Assembly: GCA_022843125.1 (NCBI GenBank)
Contig: JALHOG010000012.1
Location: 27,645 to 91,644, forward strand
DNA length: 64,000 nucleotides
Direction: 5' to 3'
Origin: Ilumatobacteraceae bacterium
GTDB taxonomy: Bacteria; Actinomycetota; Acidimicrobiia; Acidimicrobiales; Ilumatobacteraceae
In this document: in pieces, positions 8,524-17,261 of the stretch
Layout: each line of letters starts with the position of its first letter
How positions within the stretch are numbered: position 1 is the first letter of the stretch
The notes under the pieces: generated by a model
What the model saw: only the letters and a program-made list of their open reading frames with translations
Database searches by the model: none
Told to the model about the DNA's origin: nothing
Made by a program: the position numbers and the translations under genes

Positions 8524-9899
8524 GCGCCACTGATACCACCGTCGCCTCGGGGGAGTTGGGCGCCGACCTGCTCGCGATCGTCGACCGGGTGGTCGCGCAG
8601 GCGAAGCCCGGCGAGCAGGTGGAGGCGTTCGTGTCCCGCGGTGGCGACACCGAGGTACGCGTCTACCAGGGTGAGGTCGAGCACTTCGTCAGCGCGCAGG
8701 CCGAGGGCATCGGCATCCGCATCATCAGCGACGGCCGCACCGGTTTCGCATATGCCGGCACGCTCGACGAGGCGGCGATCGCAGAGGTGCTCGCCGAGGC
8801 CCGCGACAACGTGCAGTTCGGCACCGTCGACGAGTGGGCCGGTCTCGCCGAGCCCGACGGCGTGGCGCAGACCGCGCAGGCGCTGTGGAGCGATGAGCTC
8901 GCCGGCTACGCGACCGATCGCAAGATCGAGCTTGCGAAGGAGCTCGAACGGCTCACGCTCGGGGCCGACTCACGTGTCCGGGTCGACGACTCGAACTATG
9001 CCGATGCCTTCGGTGAGGCTGCCGTCGCCACCACGACCGGGATTCGCCGGTGGGGCCGTGAGAACGGCTGTTACGTGAGCGTGTCGACGCTGGCCGACGA
9101 CGGCGACGAGACCCAGACCGGCTTCGGGTTCAGCGTCGGGCGAACCCCGGACATGTTCGACCTCGGCAAAGCCGCCCGCGAGGCGGCCGACCGTGCGACC
9201 CGGCTGCTCGGTGCGACCAAGCCGGCGTCGCGACGCACCACGGTGGTGCTCGACCCGTTCGTGACGGCGCAGTTCCTGGCGATCATCTCGTCGACGCTCA
9301 ACGGTGAGGCCGTCGTGAAGGGACGCAGCCTGTTCAAAGACCGGTTGGGCGACGAGGTGGCGCCGCCGTTCGTCACCCTGCTCGACGATCCCACGAACCC
9401 GCTCGCGTACACGGCCACCGATGTCGACGGAGAAGGGCTCGCCGCACGTCTCAATCCGCTGATCGAGGGTGGCGTGCTGCGCCAGTTCGTGCACAACTCG
9501 TATTCGGCCCGCCGGGCGGGGACGATGTCGACGGGCAACGCGGTCCGGGGCGGCTTCGCCGGGACGCCGGGTGTCGGTGCGCTGGCGCTCCACCTGCTGC
9601 CGGGCACCCGCTCGCAGGACGAGATCGTCGCCGGCATCGACGACGGCCTGCTCGTGCAGAGCGTGCAGGGCATCCACTCGGGCGTGAACCCGATCAGTGG
9701 CGACTTCTCGACCGGAGCCGCCGGCCTCATGATCCGCAACGGTCAGGTCGCCGAGCCGGTCCGCGAGTTCACGATCGCGTCGACGCTGCAGCGGATGCTG
9801 ATGGACATCGTCGAGGTCGGCGGCGACGTCGACTGGCTCCCGATGCGCGCCGCCGGCGTCACCCTCGTCGTCACCGACGTCACCATGTCCGGCGCCTGA
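8520..9899 (+). CDS. tldE: TldE/PmbA-family subunit
   Basis: This 459-residue partner of TldD has the same fold but lacks the HExxxH zinc site. Family features include GIGIRIISDGRTGFAYAG near the N-terminus, the central NGEAVVKGRSLFKDRLG segment, HNSYSARRAGTMSTGNAVRG, and the C-terminal GVNPISGDFSTGAAGLMI. TldE completes the peptide channel of the heterodimer. The ATG overlaps the tldD stop (ATGA), so the two are translationally coupled. A strong hairpin follows at 9907-9968. Confidence 0.95.
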   Translation: MSATDTTVASGELGADLLAIVDRVVAQAKPGEQVEAFVSRGGDTEVRVYQGEVEHFVSAQAEGIGIRIISDGRTGFAYAGTLDEAAIAEVLAEARDNVQFGTVDEWAGLAEPDGVAQTAQALWSDELAGYATDRKIELAKELERLTLGADSRVRVDDSNYADAFGEAAVATTTGIRRWGRENGCYVSVSTLADDGDETQTGFGFSVGRTPDMFDLGKAAREAADRATRLLGATKPASRRTTVVLDPFVTAQFLAIISSTLNGEAVVKGRSLFKDRLGDEVAPPFVTLLDDPTNPLAYTATDVDGEGLAARLNPLIEGGVLRQFVHNSYSARRAGTMSTGNAVRGGFAGTPGVGALALHLLPGTRSQDEIVAGIDDGLLVQSVQGIHSGVNPISGDFSTGAAGLMIRNGQVAEPVREFTIASTLQRMLMDIVEVGGDVDWLPMRAAGVTLVVTDVTMSGA

Positions 9900-9906
9900 C
9901 GCGACG

Positions 9907-9968
9907 AACCCCGTTCCGGTCACCGTTTGGCGGCGGGGTCGCCGCACTCTGGTGACCGGAACGGGGTT
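9907..9968. terminator. Perfect 18-bp hairpin between convergent genes
   Basis: Two arms, 9907-9924 and 9951-9968, are perfect inverted repeats of 18 bp around a 26-nt spacer. The hairpin lies 7 bp after tldE and 17 bp before the end of the convergent fasciclin gene, so it can serve both. There is no T-run, as is common in high-GC actinobacteria. The arm sequence CCGTTCCGGTCACC recurs at 12921-12977. Confidence 0.7.
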
Positions 9969-9985
9969 GCTGGGGGGTCAGGGGG

Positions 9986-10630
9986 TCAGAGGTTGACCGG
10001 GCGCAGGACGAAGCTGATGCCGTGGGCGATGCCGTTCGACGCCTTGATGTCGAGCCGCGAACGCACGAGCGTCGGGTTGACGTCGTTCGGGTCGTTGTCG
10101 ACCAGGATCGCCGTGCCGAGCAGCCGGACCGGGTTCACGCGGATGCTGCCACCGGCCAGCATGGGCACTGCGGTTCCGCGGGGCACGCTGAGCGCCGTCT
10201 TCGAGTCGATGAGGCCCACGTGCACGTGGTAGCTCACGACGAGCTCGAGCGTGGCGACGTCGAGCTTGCTGAGCAGCAGGTTGGCGATCGTCTTCTCGCT
10301 CGCGAACCAGTACTTGAAGCCGTACAGGTCTGCGGCGAGCGCCTGGAACGCCCGGTCGTTGGGGAGGAAGACGGTCAGCTTGGGGCTGTTCGGGTCGGCC
10401 GCCAGCGCGAGCGGTGAGCTGGGGTTGGCGGTGAGGATGGTGCCGACGACACCGTTGAGGATGTCGAAGTCGTACCAGTTGCGGTCGCCGATCGGGCCCT
10501 GGGCTGCCAGGATCTGAGCGAGCGTCGGCTGGCTGGCCGTGGCCGAGGCCGTCGGCCCCGTCGCGATGGCGGCCGCGCCCGCCAGGGCGGCGCCGGCGAC
10601 GGCGGTGGCGATGAGCTTGCGGAAACGCAT
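9986..10630 (-). CDS. Secreted fasciclin-domain protein
   Basis: This 214-residue protein has a Sec-type signal peptide (basic MRFRK, Ala-rich core, likely cleavage after ASATA near residue 32) followed by one fasciclin/FAS1 domain. The domain motifs are FLPNDRAFQAL (about 87-97), LVVSYHV around residue 130, and a C-terminal segment with GIAHGISFVLRPV. FAS1 domains mediate adhesion or protein-protein contact at cell surfaces. A second feature is the DFDILNGVVGTIL segment near the N-terminus. The gene stands alone on its strand, 96 bp downstream of the sulfatase. Confidence 0.85.
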   Translation of the reverse strand: MRFRKLIATAVAGAALAGAAAIATGPTASATASQPTLAQILAAQGPIGDRNWYDFDILNGVVGTILTANPSSPLALAADPNSPKLTVFLPNDRAFQALAADLYGFKYWFASEKTIANLLLSKLDVATLELVVSYHVHVGLIDSKTALSVPRGTAVPMLAGGSIRVNPVRLLGTAILVDNDPNDVNPTLVRSRLDIKASNGIAHGISFVLRPVNL

Positions 10631-10726
10631 GGGAACTCCTGTGTTCGGTGTCTGGGACGTCCGCCGATTTGCAGACGCCCGTACTACGCACCGGGAGGGT
10701 GTTCCGGATGCGCCCGTGACGGATCG

Positions 10727-12775
10727 TCACGGGCACACGTTTCCGCTGCACGACTTCAGCGCGTCGAGCTGGGCGGACAGCGACTCGGTGTCCGGATCGT
10801 TCGAGCCGTTGCCGTCTCGGTAGAGGTTCACGAGCTGGAACGGGTCGGTCACCATGTCGTAGTACTCGCGATAGGTCGGCGTCGACGTGGTCGACGGGCT
10901 CGTGCCGTAGTACTCGACGTACAGGTAGTCGGCGGTGCGGACTGCAGCCCAGGTGGGGATGCCGTTGCCGTTGGCCGTGTCGTAGTAGTACTCCGTCAGC
11001 CCGGCTTCGCGGGCGTGCCCGCCGAGGATGTCATGGCCGTCGACCGGGGCGAGGTTCTGGGTCACGCCGGTCGCAGCGAGCACGGTGGGCACGATGTCGA
11101 CGTGGGTCACCGCTCGTTCGTCGATCACACCGGCCGCCACCTTGCCCGGCCACCGGATCACGAACGGGACGTTCACTGCCGGGTCGTAGGGTAGGAACTT
11201 GCTGCCGAGCCCGTGCTCACCCCACATGTAGCCGTTGTCGGAGGTGAAGATCACGAGTGTGTTGTCGAGCTCTCCGCTGGCCTGCAATGCCCGCATGAAA
11301 CGGTCGACCTGATCGTCGACGCTGTAGAGCGTTCTGATCATCGCGGTGCGGGTGCTGGCGATCTCGCTGGGGTTCACGGTCCGATTGATCACGAACGGCG
11401 GTTTGTCCGAACGGTCGGTCTCGGTGTGGGCCGGCGTGACGGCGGCTGGCGGTACGGCTGCCGACGCGTACTTCGCCTCGGCGATCGATGGGCTGTGGGG
11501 TGCCACCGGCGCGAGCTGCATGTAGAAGGGGCGACTGTCGTCGCGCCGGTCGAAGTCGGCGAGGTAGTCGATCGCCTGGTCGAAGACGATCGTCGTCGAG
11601 TAACCGGGCGGCTGCCGGCCCTCGCCGTCGAAGTTGATCCAGATGTTCTCGTAGCCGCCCTTGAAGTAGGTCCAACGGTCCCAGTGCGGCGCGATCGATC
11701 CGAGCGGCCACCAGTGCAGGTACTTGCCGGAGTGGCCGGTGAAGTAGCCGGCGTCGCGGAGGTACCGCTGCAGCGTGAGGTCGTTGTCCATGCCCACGTT
11801 GTTCTGGTTGATCTGACCGTTGTTGTGGACGTACCGACCGCTCATCAACGTCGACCGCGACGGGCAGCAGCTCGGTGTCGAGACGTAGGCGTTCGGGAAC
11901 GTCGTGCCGCCGTCGACGAGCCAGTCGTTGATCTTGGGGAGGTATGCGAGCGAGACGGCGTTCATGTCGTCGAGGTCGATCACGACCACGTTCGGGCGCG
12001 TGCCCGGCGGCGGCGGATCAACCGTGCCGTCGGCGATCGTCAACGTGTACGCAGCGACCCCGCGGTACGACCACACCGCCGCGTAGTACGCGGTCCCTGC
12101 GGTGAGCGGCGCGTCGACCGTCTTCGGGCTCGTCGTCCCGGCCGTGATGTTCCTCGCGATGATCGCGCCGGTCGCGGCGAGCCGGATCTCGATGCGCAGG
12201 TCGGCGTTGCCGGTCCACGACAGACGCAACGCGGTGGTCGCCGTCCTTGGCGTCGTGAAGTCGACGCGCACCCACTTCGCAGCCGACGCCCGCGTGCTGT
12301 CCAACGAACCGGTCGACAGCGTCCGATCCGAGCCGCCGGGTGGCGGCGGGTCCGGGATGTTCTCGGCGATCGTGAGCGTGTACGTACCGACGCCGCTGTA
12401 GGCCCAGATCGCCGCGTAGTAGGCGGTGCCGGCGGTGAGCGATGCGTCGACGGTCTTGGGGCTGCTCGTCCCGGTCGTGGTGTTGCTCGCGATGATCGCA
12501 CCGGTCGCGCCGAGCCGGATCTCGAAGCGCAGGTCGGCGTTGCCGGACCATGCCAGTCGGAACGTCGCCGTCGCCGTCTGACTGGTGGTGAAGTCGAGCC
12601 GTCGCCACTTCGGGGCTTGCGAGCGTGAGCTGTCGACCACGGCAGAGCCGAGCGTGCGCTCGACCACGGCTGCATCAGCCCTCGGCGCTGTGGCCGGGCT
12701 GACGGCGAGGGCCAGCAGGAACGCCGCAATGAGTGTGACGACCGCAAGGCCGCGCCGAACTCTGGATCCGTCCAT
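10727..12775 (-). CDS. Secreted sulfatase with two N-terminal beta-sandwich repeats
   Basis: This 682-residue protein has a signal peptide (hydrophobic core AVVTLIAAFLLALAV), then two tandem repeats of about 100 residues, then a sulfatase domain from RPNVVVIDLDDM. The formylglycine motif is C303-C304-P-S-R, with Cys303 the residue expected to be converted. Metal and active-site motifs include IDLDD, GHSGKY and the late TSDNGYMWGEHG. Such enzymes remove sulfate esters from extracellular polysaccharides; the N-terminal repeats look like carbohydrate- or wall-binding modules. Of two adjacent ATGs, 12775 is better spaced (7 nt) from GGGAGG; the other is at 12778. The protein contains late cysteines (SCSGNVC) near its end. 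Confidence 0.88.
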   Translation of the reverse strand: MDGSRVRRGLAVVTLIAAFLLALAVSPATAPRADAAVVERTLGSAVVDSSRSQAPKWRRLDFTTSQTATATFRLAWSGNADLRFEIRLGATGAIIASNTTTGTSSPKTVDASLTAGTAYYAAIWAYSGVGTYTLTIAENIPDPPPPGGSDRTLSTGSLDSTRASAAKWVRVDFTTPRTATTALRLSWTGNADLRIEIRLAATGAIIARNITAGTTSPKTVDAPLTAGTAYYAAVWSYRGVAAYTLTIADGTVDPPPPGTRPNVVVIDLDDMNAVSLAYLPKINDWLVDGGTTFPNAYVSTPSCCPSRSTLMSGRYVHNNGQINQNNVGMDNDLTLQRYLRDAGYFTGHSGKYLHWWPLGSIAPHWDRWTYFKGGYENIWINFDGEGRQPPGYSTTIVFDQAIDYLADFDRRDDSRPFYMQLAPVAPHSPSIAEAKYASAAVPPAAVTPAHTETDRSDKPPFVINRTVNPSEIASTRTAMIRTLYSVDDQVDRFMRALQASGELDNTLVIFTSDNGYMWGEHGLGSKFLPYDPAVNVPFVIRWPGKVAAGVIDERAVTHVDIVPTVLAATGVTQNLAPVDGHDILGGHAREAGLTEYYYDTANGNGIPTWAAVRTADYLYVEYYGTSPSTTSTPTYREYYDMVTDPFQLVNLYRDGNGSNDPDTESLSAQLDALKSCSGNVCP

Positions 12776-12920
12776 CATCGAACCTCCCGTGATGCCTGGC
12801 GGTGGCACACGTCTTCGTTTCGACCAGGACCAAGCTGATCCGGATGCGCGACTCGCGCACCATCGTCGTGCCTCAATGTTCCACCCATCGGGCCCGAGGG
12901 CCCAGGGCCGAACGGCCCGC

Positions 12921-12977
12921 CCCGTTCCGGTCACCGTTTCGGCGTGACTGTCCCCCCGTTCTGGTGACCAGAACGGG
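12921..12977. repeat. Second copy of the CCGTTCYGGT hairpin element
   Basis: The arm at 12921-12935 matches the hairpin arm found after tldE. It pairs, with one mismatch, with 12963-12977. The right side is itself a near-perfect palindrome (11-bp arms, 12955-12965 and 12967-12977, one central base). The element sits 10 bp downstream of the ychF stop and could terminate ychF transcription. Confidence 0.6.
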
Positions 12978-12986
12978 TTTGGTGGA

Positions 12987-14075
12987 TCAGACGTTGAAGC
13001 GGAACTCCATGACGTCGCCGTCGTGGGCGACGTACTCCTTGCCCTCGACGCGGAGCTTGCCGGCCTCCTTGGCGGCGTGCCACGAGCCGAGCTGGAGCAG
13101 CTCGTCCCAGTGGATCACCTCGGCGCGGATGAAGCCGCGCTGGAAGTCGGAGTGGATGCGCCCGGCGCACACCGGCGCGGTGGACCCCTCGTAGAAGGTC
13201 CAGGCGCGCGTCTCCTTCTCGCCCGTGGTGAAGTAGGTGCGCAGGCCGAGCAGGTGGTAGGCGGAGCGGACCATCCGGAACAGGGCGCCCTCGCCGAGCC
13301 CGAAGCCCTCCAGCATCTCCGCCCGCTCGATCGGATCGGTGATCGCTGCGGCCTCGGCCTCGAGTTGGACGCACATGCCGATCACCTCGACGTTGTCGCC
13401 GGCCGACGTGAACTCGTCGCGCACGATCTGCTCGACGGCCGGGATGCGATCGAGCTCGTCCTCGCCGACGTTCACGACGGCGAGCACGCGGCGGTTCGTG
13501 AGGAGGAAGTACGGGGTGAGCGCCTCGCGATGGTCTGCCTTGAGGCCGGCGCGGTACAGCGGTGTGCCCTCGCTCAGGGCGTCGTACGCGGCCTGGAGCG
13601 CGGCCACCTCGTCGCCGAGCGACTTGTCGAGCTTCGACTGGCGCGTGGCCTGGTTCAGCCGCTTCTCGACCGTCTCGAGGTCGGCCAGCGCGAGCTCGAG
13701 CTCGACGACGCGCAGGTGCTCGAGCGGGTCGCTCGGACCGGGCACGTCGTCGTCTTCGAAGGCACGCAGGACGAACACGATCGCGTCGACCTCGCGGATG
13801 TTGGCGAGGAACTTGTTGCCCAGCCCCTCACCCTTCGATGCACCCTCCACGAGACCACCGATGTCGACCACCTCGACCGTGGCGTGGATCGTCTTCTTGC
13901 TCTTCGACATCACCGAGAGCCGCTCGATGCGCTCGTCGGGCACCCTGGCGACCCCGATGTTCGGGTCCTTCGTGGCGAACGCGTAGGGCGCGGCCAGCGC
14001 GCCACCGCCCGTCAGCGCGTTGTAGAGAGACGACTTCCCGGCATTGGGGAGTCCGACGAGACCGAAGCGTTCCAT
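12987..14075 (-). CDS. ychF: Redox-regulated ATPase YchF (OBG family)
   Basis: This 362-residue Obg-family NTPase has the P-loop GLPNAGKSSLYNALT at the extreme N-terminus, the GGLVEGAS G3 region, a coiled-coil insertion (ELALADLETVEKRL) and a C-terminal TGS domain ending in GDVMEFRFNV. YchF proteins prefer ATP over GTP and associate with the ribosome. I chose the ATG at 14075 because it places the P-loop where all homologues have it; upstream in-frame residues are not family-like. A hairpin at 14121-14181 separates it from trxA. Confidence 0.97.
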   Translation of the reverse strand: MERFGLVGLPNAGKSSLYNALTGGGALAAPYAFATKDPNIGVARVPDERIERLSVMSKSKKTIHATVEVVDIGGLVEGASKGEGLGNKFLANIREVDAIVFVLRAFEDDDVPGPSDPLEHLRVVELELALADLETVEKRLNQATRQSKLDKSLGDEVAALQAAYDALSEGTPLYRAGLKADHREALTPYFLLTNRRVLAVVNVGEDELDRIPAVEQIVRDEFTSAGDNVEVIGMCVQLEAEAAAITDPIERAEMLEGFGLGEGALFRMVRSAYHLLGLRTYFTTGEKETRAWTFYEGSTAPVCAGRIHSDFQRGFIRAEVIHWDELLQLGSWHAAKEAGKLRVEGKEYVAHDGDVMEFRFNV

Positions 14076-14120
14076 GAGGGCACGAAGGCTACCGAGTCGG
14101 GTGACACGCAGGTCATGACG

Positions 14121-14181
14121 CGATCGTGCCCGGGGCCGCATCGGGGGGAGGGGGAGGGGCTGCGGCCACCGGGCACGATCG
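14121..14181 (-). terminator. Long hairpin terminator after trxA
   Basis: Arms 14121-14140 and 14161-14181 form a 20-bp stem with a single bulged base (14168) around a purine-rich loop of G tracts. It lies 61 bp downstream of the trxA stop and 45 bp before ychF begins, so it should end trxA transcription and isolate ychF. There is no poly-T tail. Confidence 0.7.
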
Positions 14182-14242
14182 GTTGGGGGGACTCCGGCGG
14201 GTCAGCGGCGGGGGGAACCGCCGACCCGCACGAACGGGGGAC

Positions 14243-14632
14243 TCAGTGGTTGCAGTCGGCGCCGTGCTCGTGGCCGGCCTGATCGGCGATCTGCTTGCGG
14301 ACGTCGTCCATGTCGAGCGAACGCACCTGCTCGAGCAGGTCGTCGAGCGCCGACTTCGGGAGGGCACCGGGCTGGCTGAACAGCTGGATGCCGTCACGGA
14401 AGATCATGAGGGTCGGGATCGACATGATGCCGAGGGCGCCGGCGAGCTGCTGCTCGGCCTCGGTGTCGACCTTGGCGAAGGTGACGTCGGGGTTCTCCTC
14501 CGCAGTGGCCTCGAAAACCGGGGCGAACTGGCGGCACGGGCCGCACCACGACGCCCAGAAGTCGACGAACGTGATGCCGTCGGTCTTCACGGTCGACTCG
14601 AAGTTCTCCATGGTGAGGGTGCTGGTGGCCAT
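14243..14632 (-). CDS. trxA: Thioredoxin
   Basis: This 129-residue thioredoxin has the WCGPC redox motif at residues 29-33, the cis-proline segment SIPTLMIF, and a C-terminal helix (KSALDDLLEQV). It reduces cytoplasmic protein disulfides with thioredoxin reductase. The C-terminus carries an unusual His-rich tail of about 15 residues (GHEHGADCNH), which could bind metal. The ATG at 14632 gives the family N-terminus (MATSTLTMENFE). Confidence 0.95.
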   Translation of the reverse strand: MATSTLTMENFESTVKTDGITFVDFWASWCGPCRQFAPVFEATAEENPDVTFAKVDTEAEQQLAGALGIMSIPTLMIFRDGIQLFSQPGALPKSALDDLLEQVRSLDMDDVRKQIADQAGHEHGADCNH

Positions 14633-14726
14633 CGTTGACGCTGTCTCCTTCGTGACATCCCGGCGACACTGCTCCGGGGACAAGGGAGACAACACGGACA
14701 CCCCACCCGGTATTCCAACCCGCGGT

Positions 14727-15782
14727 ATGGTCATCGGTGTGACCCCCGTCGCCCCGATGACTCCCGAAGCCGCCCTGCTGCGCGTGATCCACTGCCTCGA
14801 CCGCGCCCACGAGTCCGGCTTCAAGACCAAGGCGTTCGTGCGGGCCCTCGACGTCGTTCGCACGGCCGACGCCGTCGAGATCGCCGAGCGCGCCCGCGAC
14901 GAACGCCTCGGCGAGCTCGACGGGATCGGCGACACCACGGCGGCGGTGATCACCGAGGCGCTCGCCGGCGTCGTGCCGGCGTACCTCGCGAAGGTCGAAC
15001 GCGAGTCGGTGGTGGCGATCACCGACGCCGGGGCGGTCTACCGGTCTGCGTTGCGGGGCGATTGCCACCTGCACTCGCGGTGGAGCGACGGCGGTGCCGA
15101 GATCGAGGCGATGGCCGCGACGGCGATCGACCTCGGTCACGAGTACATGGTGCTCACCGATCACTCTGCACGGCTCACGGTCGCGCACGGGCTCGACGAG
15201 GAGCGATTGACGAACCAGCTCGCCGAGATCGAACGCATCAACGGCGAGATCGCCGCCGCCGGCCACGACTTCCGCATCCTCACCGGGATGGAGGTCGACA
15301 TCCTGGAGGACGGGTCGCTCGACCTCGCCGACGCGATGCTCGCCAGGCTCGACGTGGTCGTGGCGAGCGTGCACTCGAAGCTGCGGATGGAACGCACGCA
15401 GATGACCGAGCGGATGCTGGTGGCGGTCGCAAATCCGCACGTCGACATCCTCGGACACTGCACCGGGCGGATGATCGGCAAGCGCCCGCCGTCGCAGTTC
15501 GACGCCGACTACGTGTTCGCGGCGTGCGCTCGCTTCGGGACGGCAGTCGAGATCAACTGCCGGCCGGAGCGGTTGGACCCGCCGCGGGAGCTGCTCGACG
15601 TGGCGATCGAGTACGGCTGCTGGTTCTCGATCGACTCCGACGCCCACTCCACCGGCCAGCTCGAGTGGCAGCCCCACGGCTGCGATCGCGCCGCCGAACG
15701 CGAGGTGCCGATCGATCGCATCATCAACACGCTGCCGGCCGCCGAGCTCCTCGCATGGACCGACGCCGCGACGGCGAACTGA
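14727..15782 (+). CDS. PHP-domain phosphoesterase with N-terminal helix-hairpin-helix region
   Basis: This 351-residue protein resembles the C-terminal PHP part of bacterial family-X DNA polymerases, here as a stand-alone enzyme. The first 110 residues contain helical HhH-like elements (ELDGIGDTTAAVITEAL). The PHP metal ligands follow: DCHLHSRWSDG, LTDHS, MEVDIL, SVHSKL, ILGHCTGR and DSDAHST. These bind a trinuclear metal centre used for phosphoester hydrolysis, for example 3'-end processing. The polymerase domain is absent. The start may be ATG 14727 or GTG 14739. It is divergent from trxA. Confidence 0.88.
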   Translation: MVIGVTPVAPMTPEAALLRVIHCLDRAHESGFKTKAFVRALDVVRTADAVEIAERARDERLGELDGIGDTTAAVITEALAGVVPAYLAKVERESVVAITDAGAVYRSALRGDCHLHSRWSDGGAEIEAMAATAIDLGHEYMVLTDHSARLTVAHGLDEERLTNQLAEIERINGEIAAAGHDFRILTGMEVDILEDGSLDLADAMLARLDVVVASVHSKLRMERTQMTERMLVAVANPHVDILGHCTGRMIGKRPPSQFDADYVFAACARFGTAVEINCRPERLDPPRELLDVAIEYGCWFSIDSDAHSTGQLEWQPHGCDRAAEREVPIDRIINTLPAAELLAWTDAATAN

Positions 15783-15865
15783 AGCTGCGAGTTCACGTCG
15801 CAGGGTCCGGCAACGTTGGGACCCAGGCCGAGTAGCGTTCCGGCCTGCAGAGTGTGGGAGGTGCG

Positions 15866-16168
15866 GTGAGAGAGCAGGATCGGCGGCGAGACCTCCGCCA
15901 GCGGCAGAACCCGGCGTACGACCGTGTCATCGTGGCGTGCCGGACCACCGGTCAGGTCCTCGCACTCGTGCAGGCGATCGGCAAGTCGCCCGCTCGACTG
16001 GTGTTGGCCTCGGAGGAGATGCTGCTCAACGTCGCGCCGAACGGGAGGTCGGTGTTGTGTGGGTGTTCAGCGGGCGCGCACACCCTCGACGTCTACCGCT
16101 ACCAGACCGAGGTCTACCGCCAGGACGCTGACCGCACCGCGCGTCGGCCCGTTCACATCTCGGTCTGA
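15866..16168 (+). CDS. Small hypothetical protein
   Basis: This 100-residue protein starts at a GTG four bases after GGGAGG. It has a basic N-terminus (REQDRRRDLRQRQ) and a compact middle with Cys residues (IVACRTTGQ, LCGCSAG). I recognise no family. It is the last host gene before the integrated element, 57 bp upstream of the left attachment sequence. It would have been the neighbour of the bL37 gene before integration. Confidence 0.55.
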   Translation: MREQDRRRDLRQRQNPAYDRVIVACRTTGQVLALVQAIGKSPARLVLASEEMLLNVAPNGRSVLCGCSAGAHTLDVYRYQTEVYRQDADRTARRPVHISV

Positions 16169-16192
16169 TCGGCGCAGAACCGCCTGGGCCGG

Positions 16193-16221
16193 TTGGGGGC
16201 GGTCACCCGTGCCCGTAGACT
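16193..16221 (+). promoter_or_regulatory. Promoter disconnected from bL37 by the element
   Basis: TTGGGG at 16193-16198 and TAGACT at 16216-16221 are spaced by 17 bp and lie 10 bp before an ATG (16232) whose first codons read ATG TCG AA, the same as the bL37 gene start. This is probably the original bL37 promoter left on the left side after integration. A 14-codon remnant frame follows and ends in TAG. Confidence 0.45.
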
Positions 16222-16224
16222 CCC

Positions 16225-16239
16225 GTTCCTTATGTCGAA
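16225..16239 (+). repeat. Candidate attL
   Basis: The 15-bp sequence GTTCCTTATGTCGAA differs at one base from 26392-26406 (GTTCCTCATGTCGAA). It lies 90 bp before the integrase start, where attL of a tyrosine-recombinase element is expected. The shared ATGTCGAA is 8 bp, a plausible crossover length. Confidence 0.6.
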
Positions 16240-16328
16240 TAGTACACACGGCGTAGAGAGGCAAAACCCCAGGTAGATCGCCTGGTGTGTGTGACTACAC
16301 AGGTTGACGTGTGTACTACAATGACCGC

Positions 16329-17261
16329 ATGGCCGACGAGACGACGCTCCGGAACATTGTCCTGACGACGAAGCCCAGCGTTCGCCCGCTCGTCGAGTCG
16401 TGGGTTCGTTCCCTGCGGGCAGACGGCAAGTCGCACCGGACGATCGAGAACTACGCACTGGCGGTTCGTGCGGTGACGGACTGGGCCGACGAACACGGCG
16501 CACCGCTCGACCCCGCCGAGCAGACGACGGACCACCTGCGGCGCTTCATCGCCGACGAGCTTGAGCGCAATGCCCGGTCATCGGTTGTGCTCCGCTTCCG
16601 GTGCTTGCAGCAGTGGTTTCGGTGGCTGATCGCCGAGGATGAGATCGACGTCTCGCCGATGGCGAAGATGTCGGCGCCGAAGCTGACCGAGACGGTGGTC
16701 CCGGTCCTGTCAGATGAGCAGCTCCGCAACCTCCTCGCGGCGACCTCCGGGCGTGACTGGCTCGACCGGCGCGACCACGCCATCATCCGCACATTCGTCG
16801 ACACCGGCATGCGCATGGGCGAGCTGGTAGGGCTGCGCCTGGTGGACGTCGACCTCGACCACCAAACGCTGCTCGTGCTCGGCAAGGGCGACCGGTACCG
16901 GCTGACGCCGATTGGTGACAAGACCGCGGTTGCGATCGACCGATACATCCGTGCACGCGATCGCCGGCCGCACGCATCGTCGCCGATGCTGTGGCTCGGC
17001 ACACGCGGCACGCTCGGCACCAACGGCGTCGGAGTCATGCTCCGCTCCCGTGGCGCACAAGCGGGCGTCGACGATCTACACGCGCACCGGTTCCGCCACA
17101 CGGCCGCGCATCGTTGGCTCGCTGCAGGCGGCGGCGAAGGGGATCTCATGCGCATCGCTGGATGGAAGAACCCCGCCATGCTCCAGCGCTACGGCCGCAG
17201 CGCCGCAGAGGAACGGGCACGCGACGCACACAAGCGTCTCAAGCTGGGGGATTCGCTGTGA
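16329..17261 (+). CDS. int: Tyrosine recombinase (integrase)
   Basis: This 310-residue integrase has an N-terminal SAM-like core-binding domain (about 12-105) and a C-terminal catalytic domain. The catalytic set is visible: Arg162 in TGMRMGEL, Lys186 in GKGDRY, H253-x-x-R256 in HAHRFRHTAAH, Trp279 in AGWKN, and the nucleophile Tyr288 in MLQRYGRS. It should integrate and excise the element. The ATG at 16329 is favoured; a GTG frame extends to 16311. Upstream, GTGTGT-n-CTAC motifs may be arm or operator sites. The stop overlaps the next gene's GTG. Confidence 0.95.
   Translation: MADETTLRNIVLTTKPSVRPLVESWVRSLRADGKSHRTIENYALAVRAVTDWADEHGAPLDPAEQTTDHLRRFIADELERNARSSVVLRFRCLQQWFRWLIAEDEIDVSPMAKMSAPKLTETVVPVLSDEQLRNLLAATSGRDWLDRRDHAIIRTFVDTGMRMGELVGLRLVDVDLDHQTLLVLGKGDRYRLTPIGDKTAVAIDRYIRARDRRPHASSPMLWLGTRGTLGTNGVGVMLRSRGAQAGVDDLHAHRFRHTAAHRWLAAGGGEGDLMRIAGWKNPAMLQRYGRSAAEERARDAHKRLKLGDSL

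Noticed and set aside
7117..9899. TldD/TldE as part of a RiPP (modified peptide) cluster
   Set aside because: No precursor peptide, YcaO, radical-SAM or dehydratase gene is within several kb, so the pair is treated as housekeeping.
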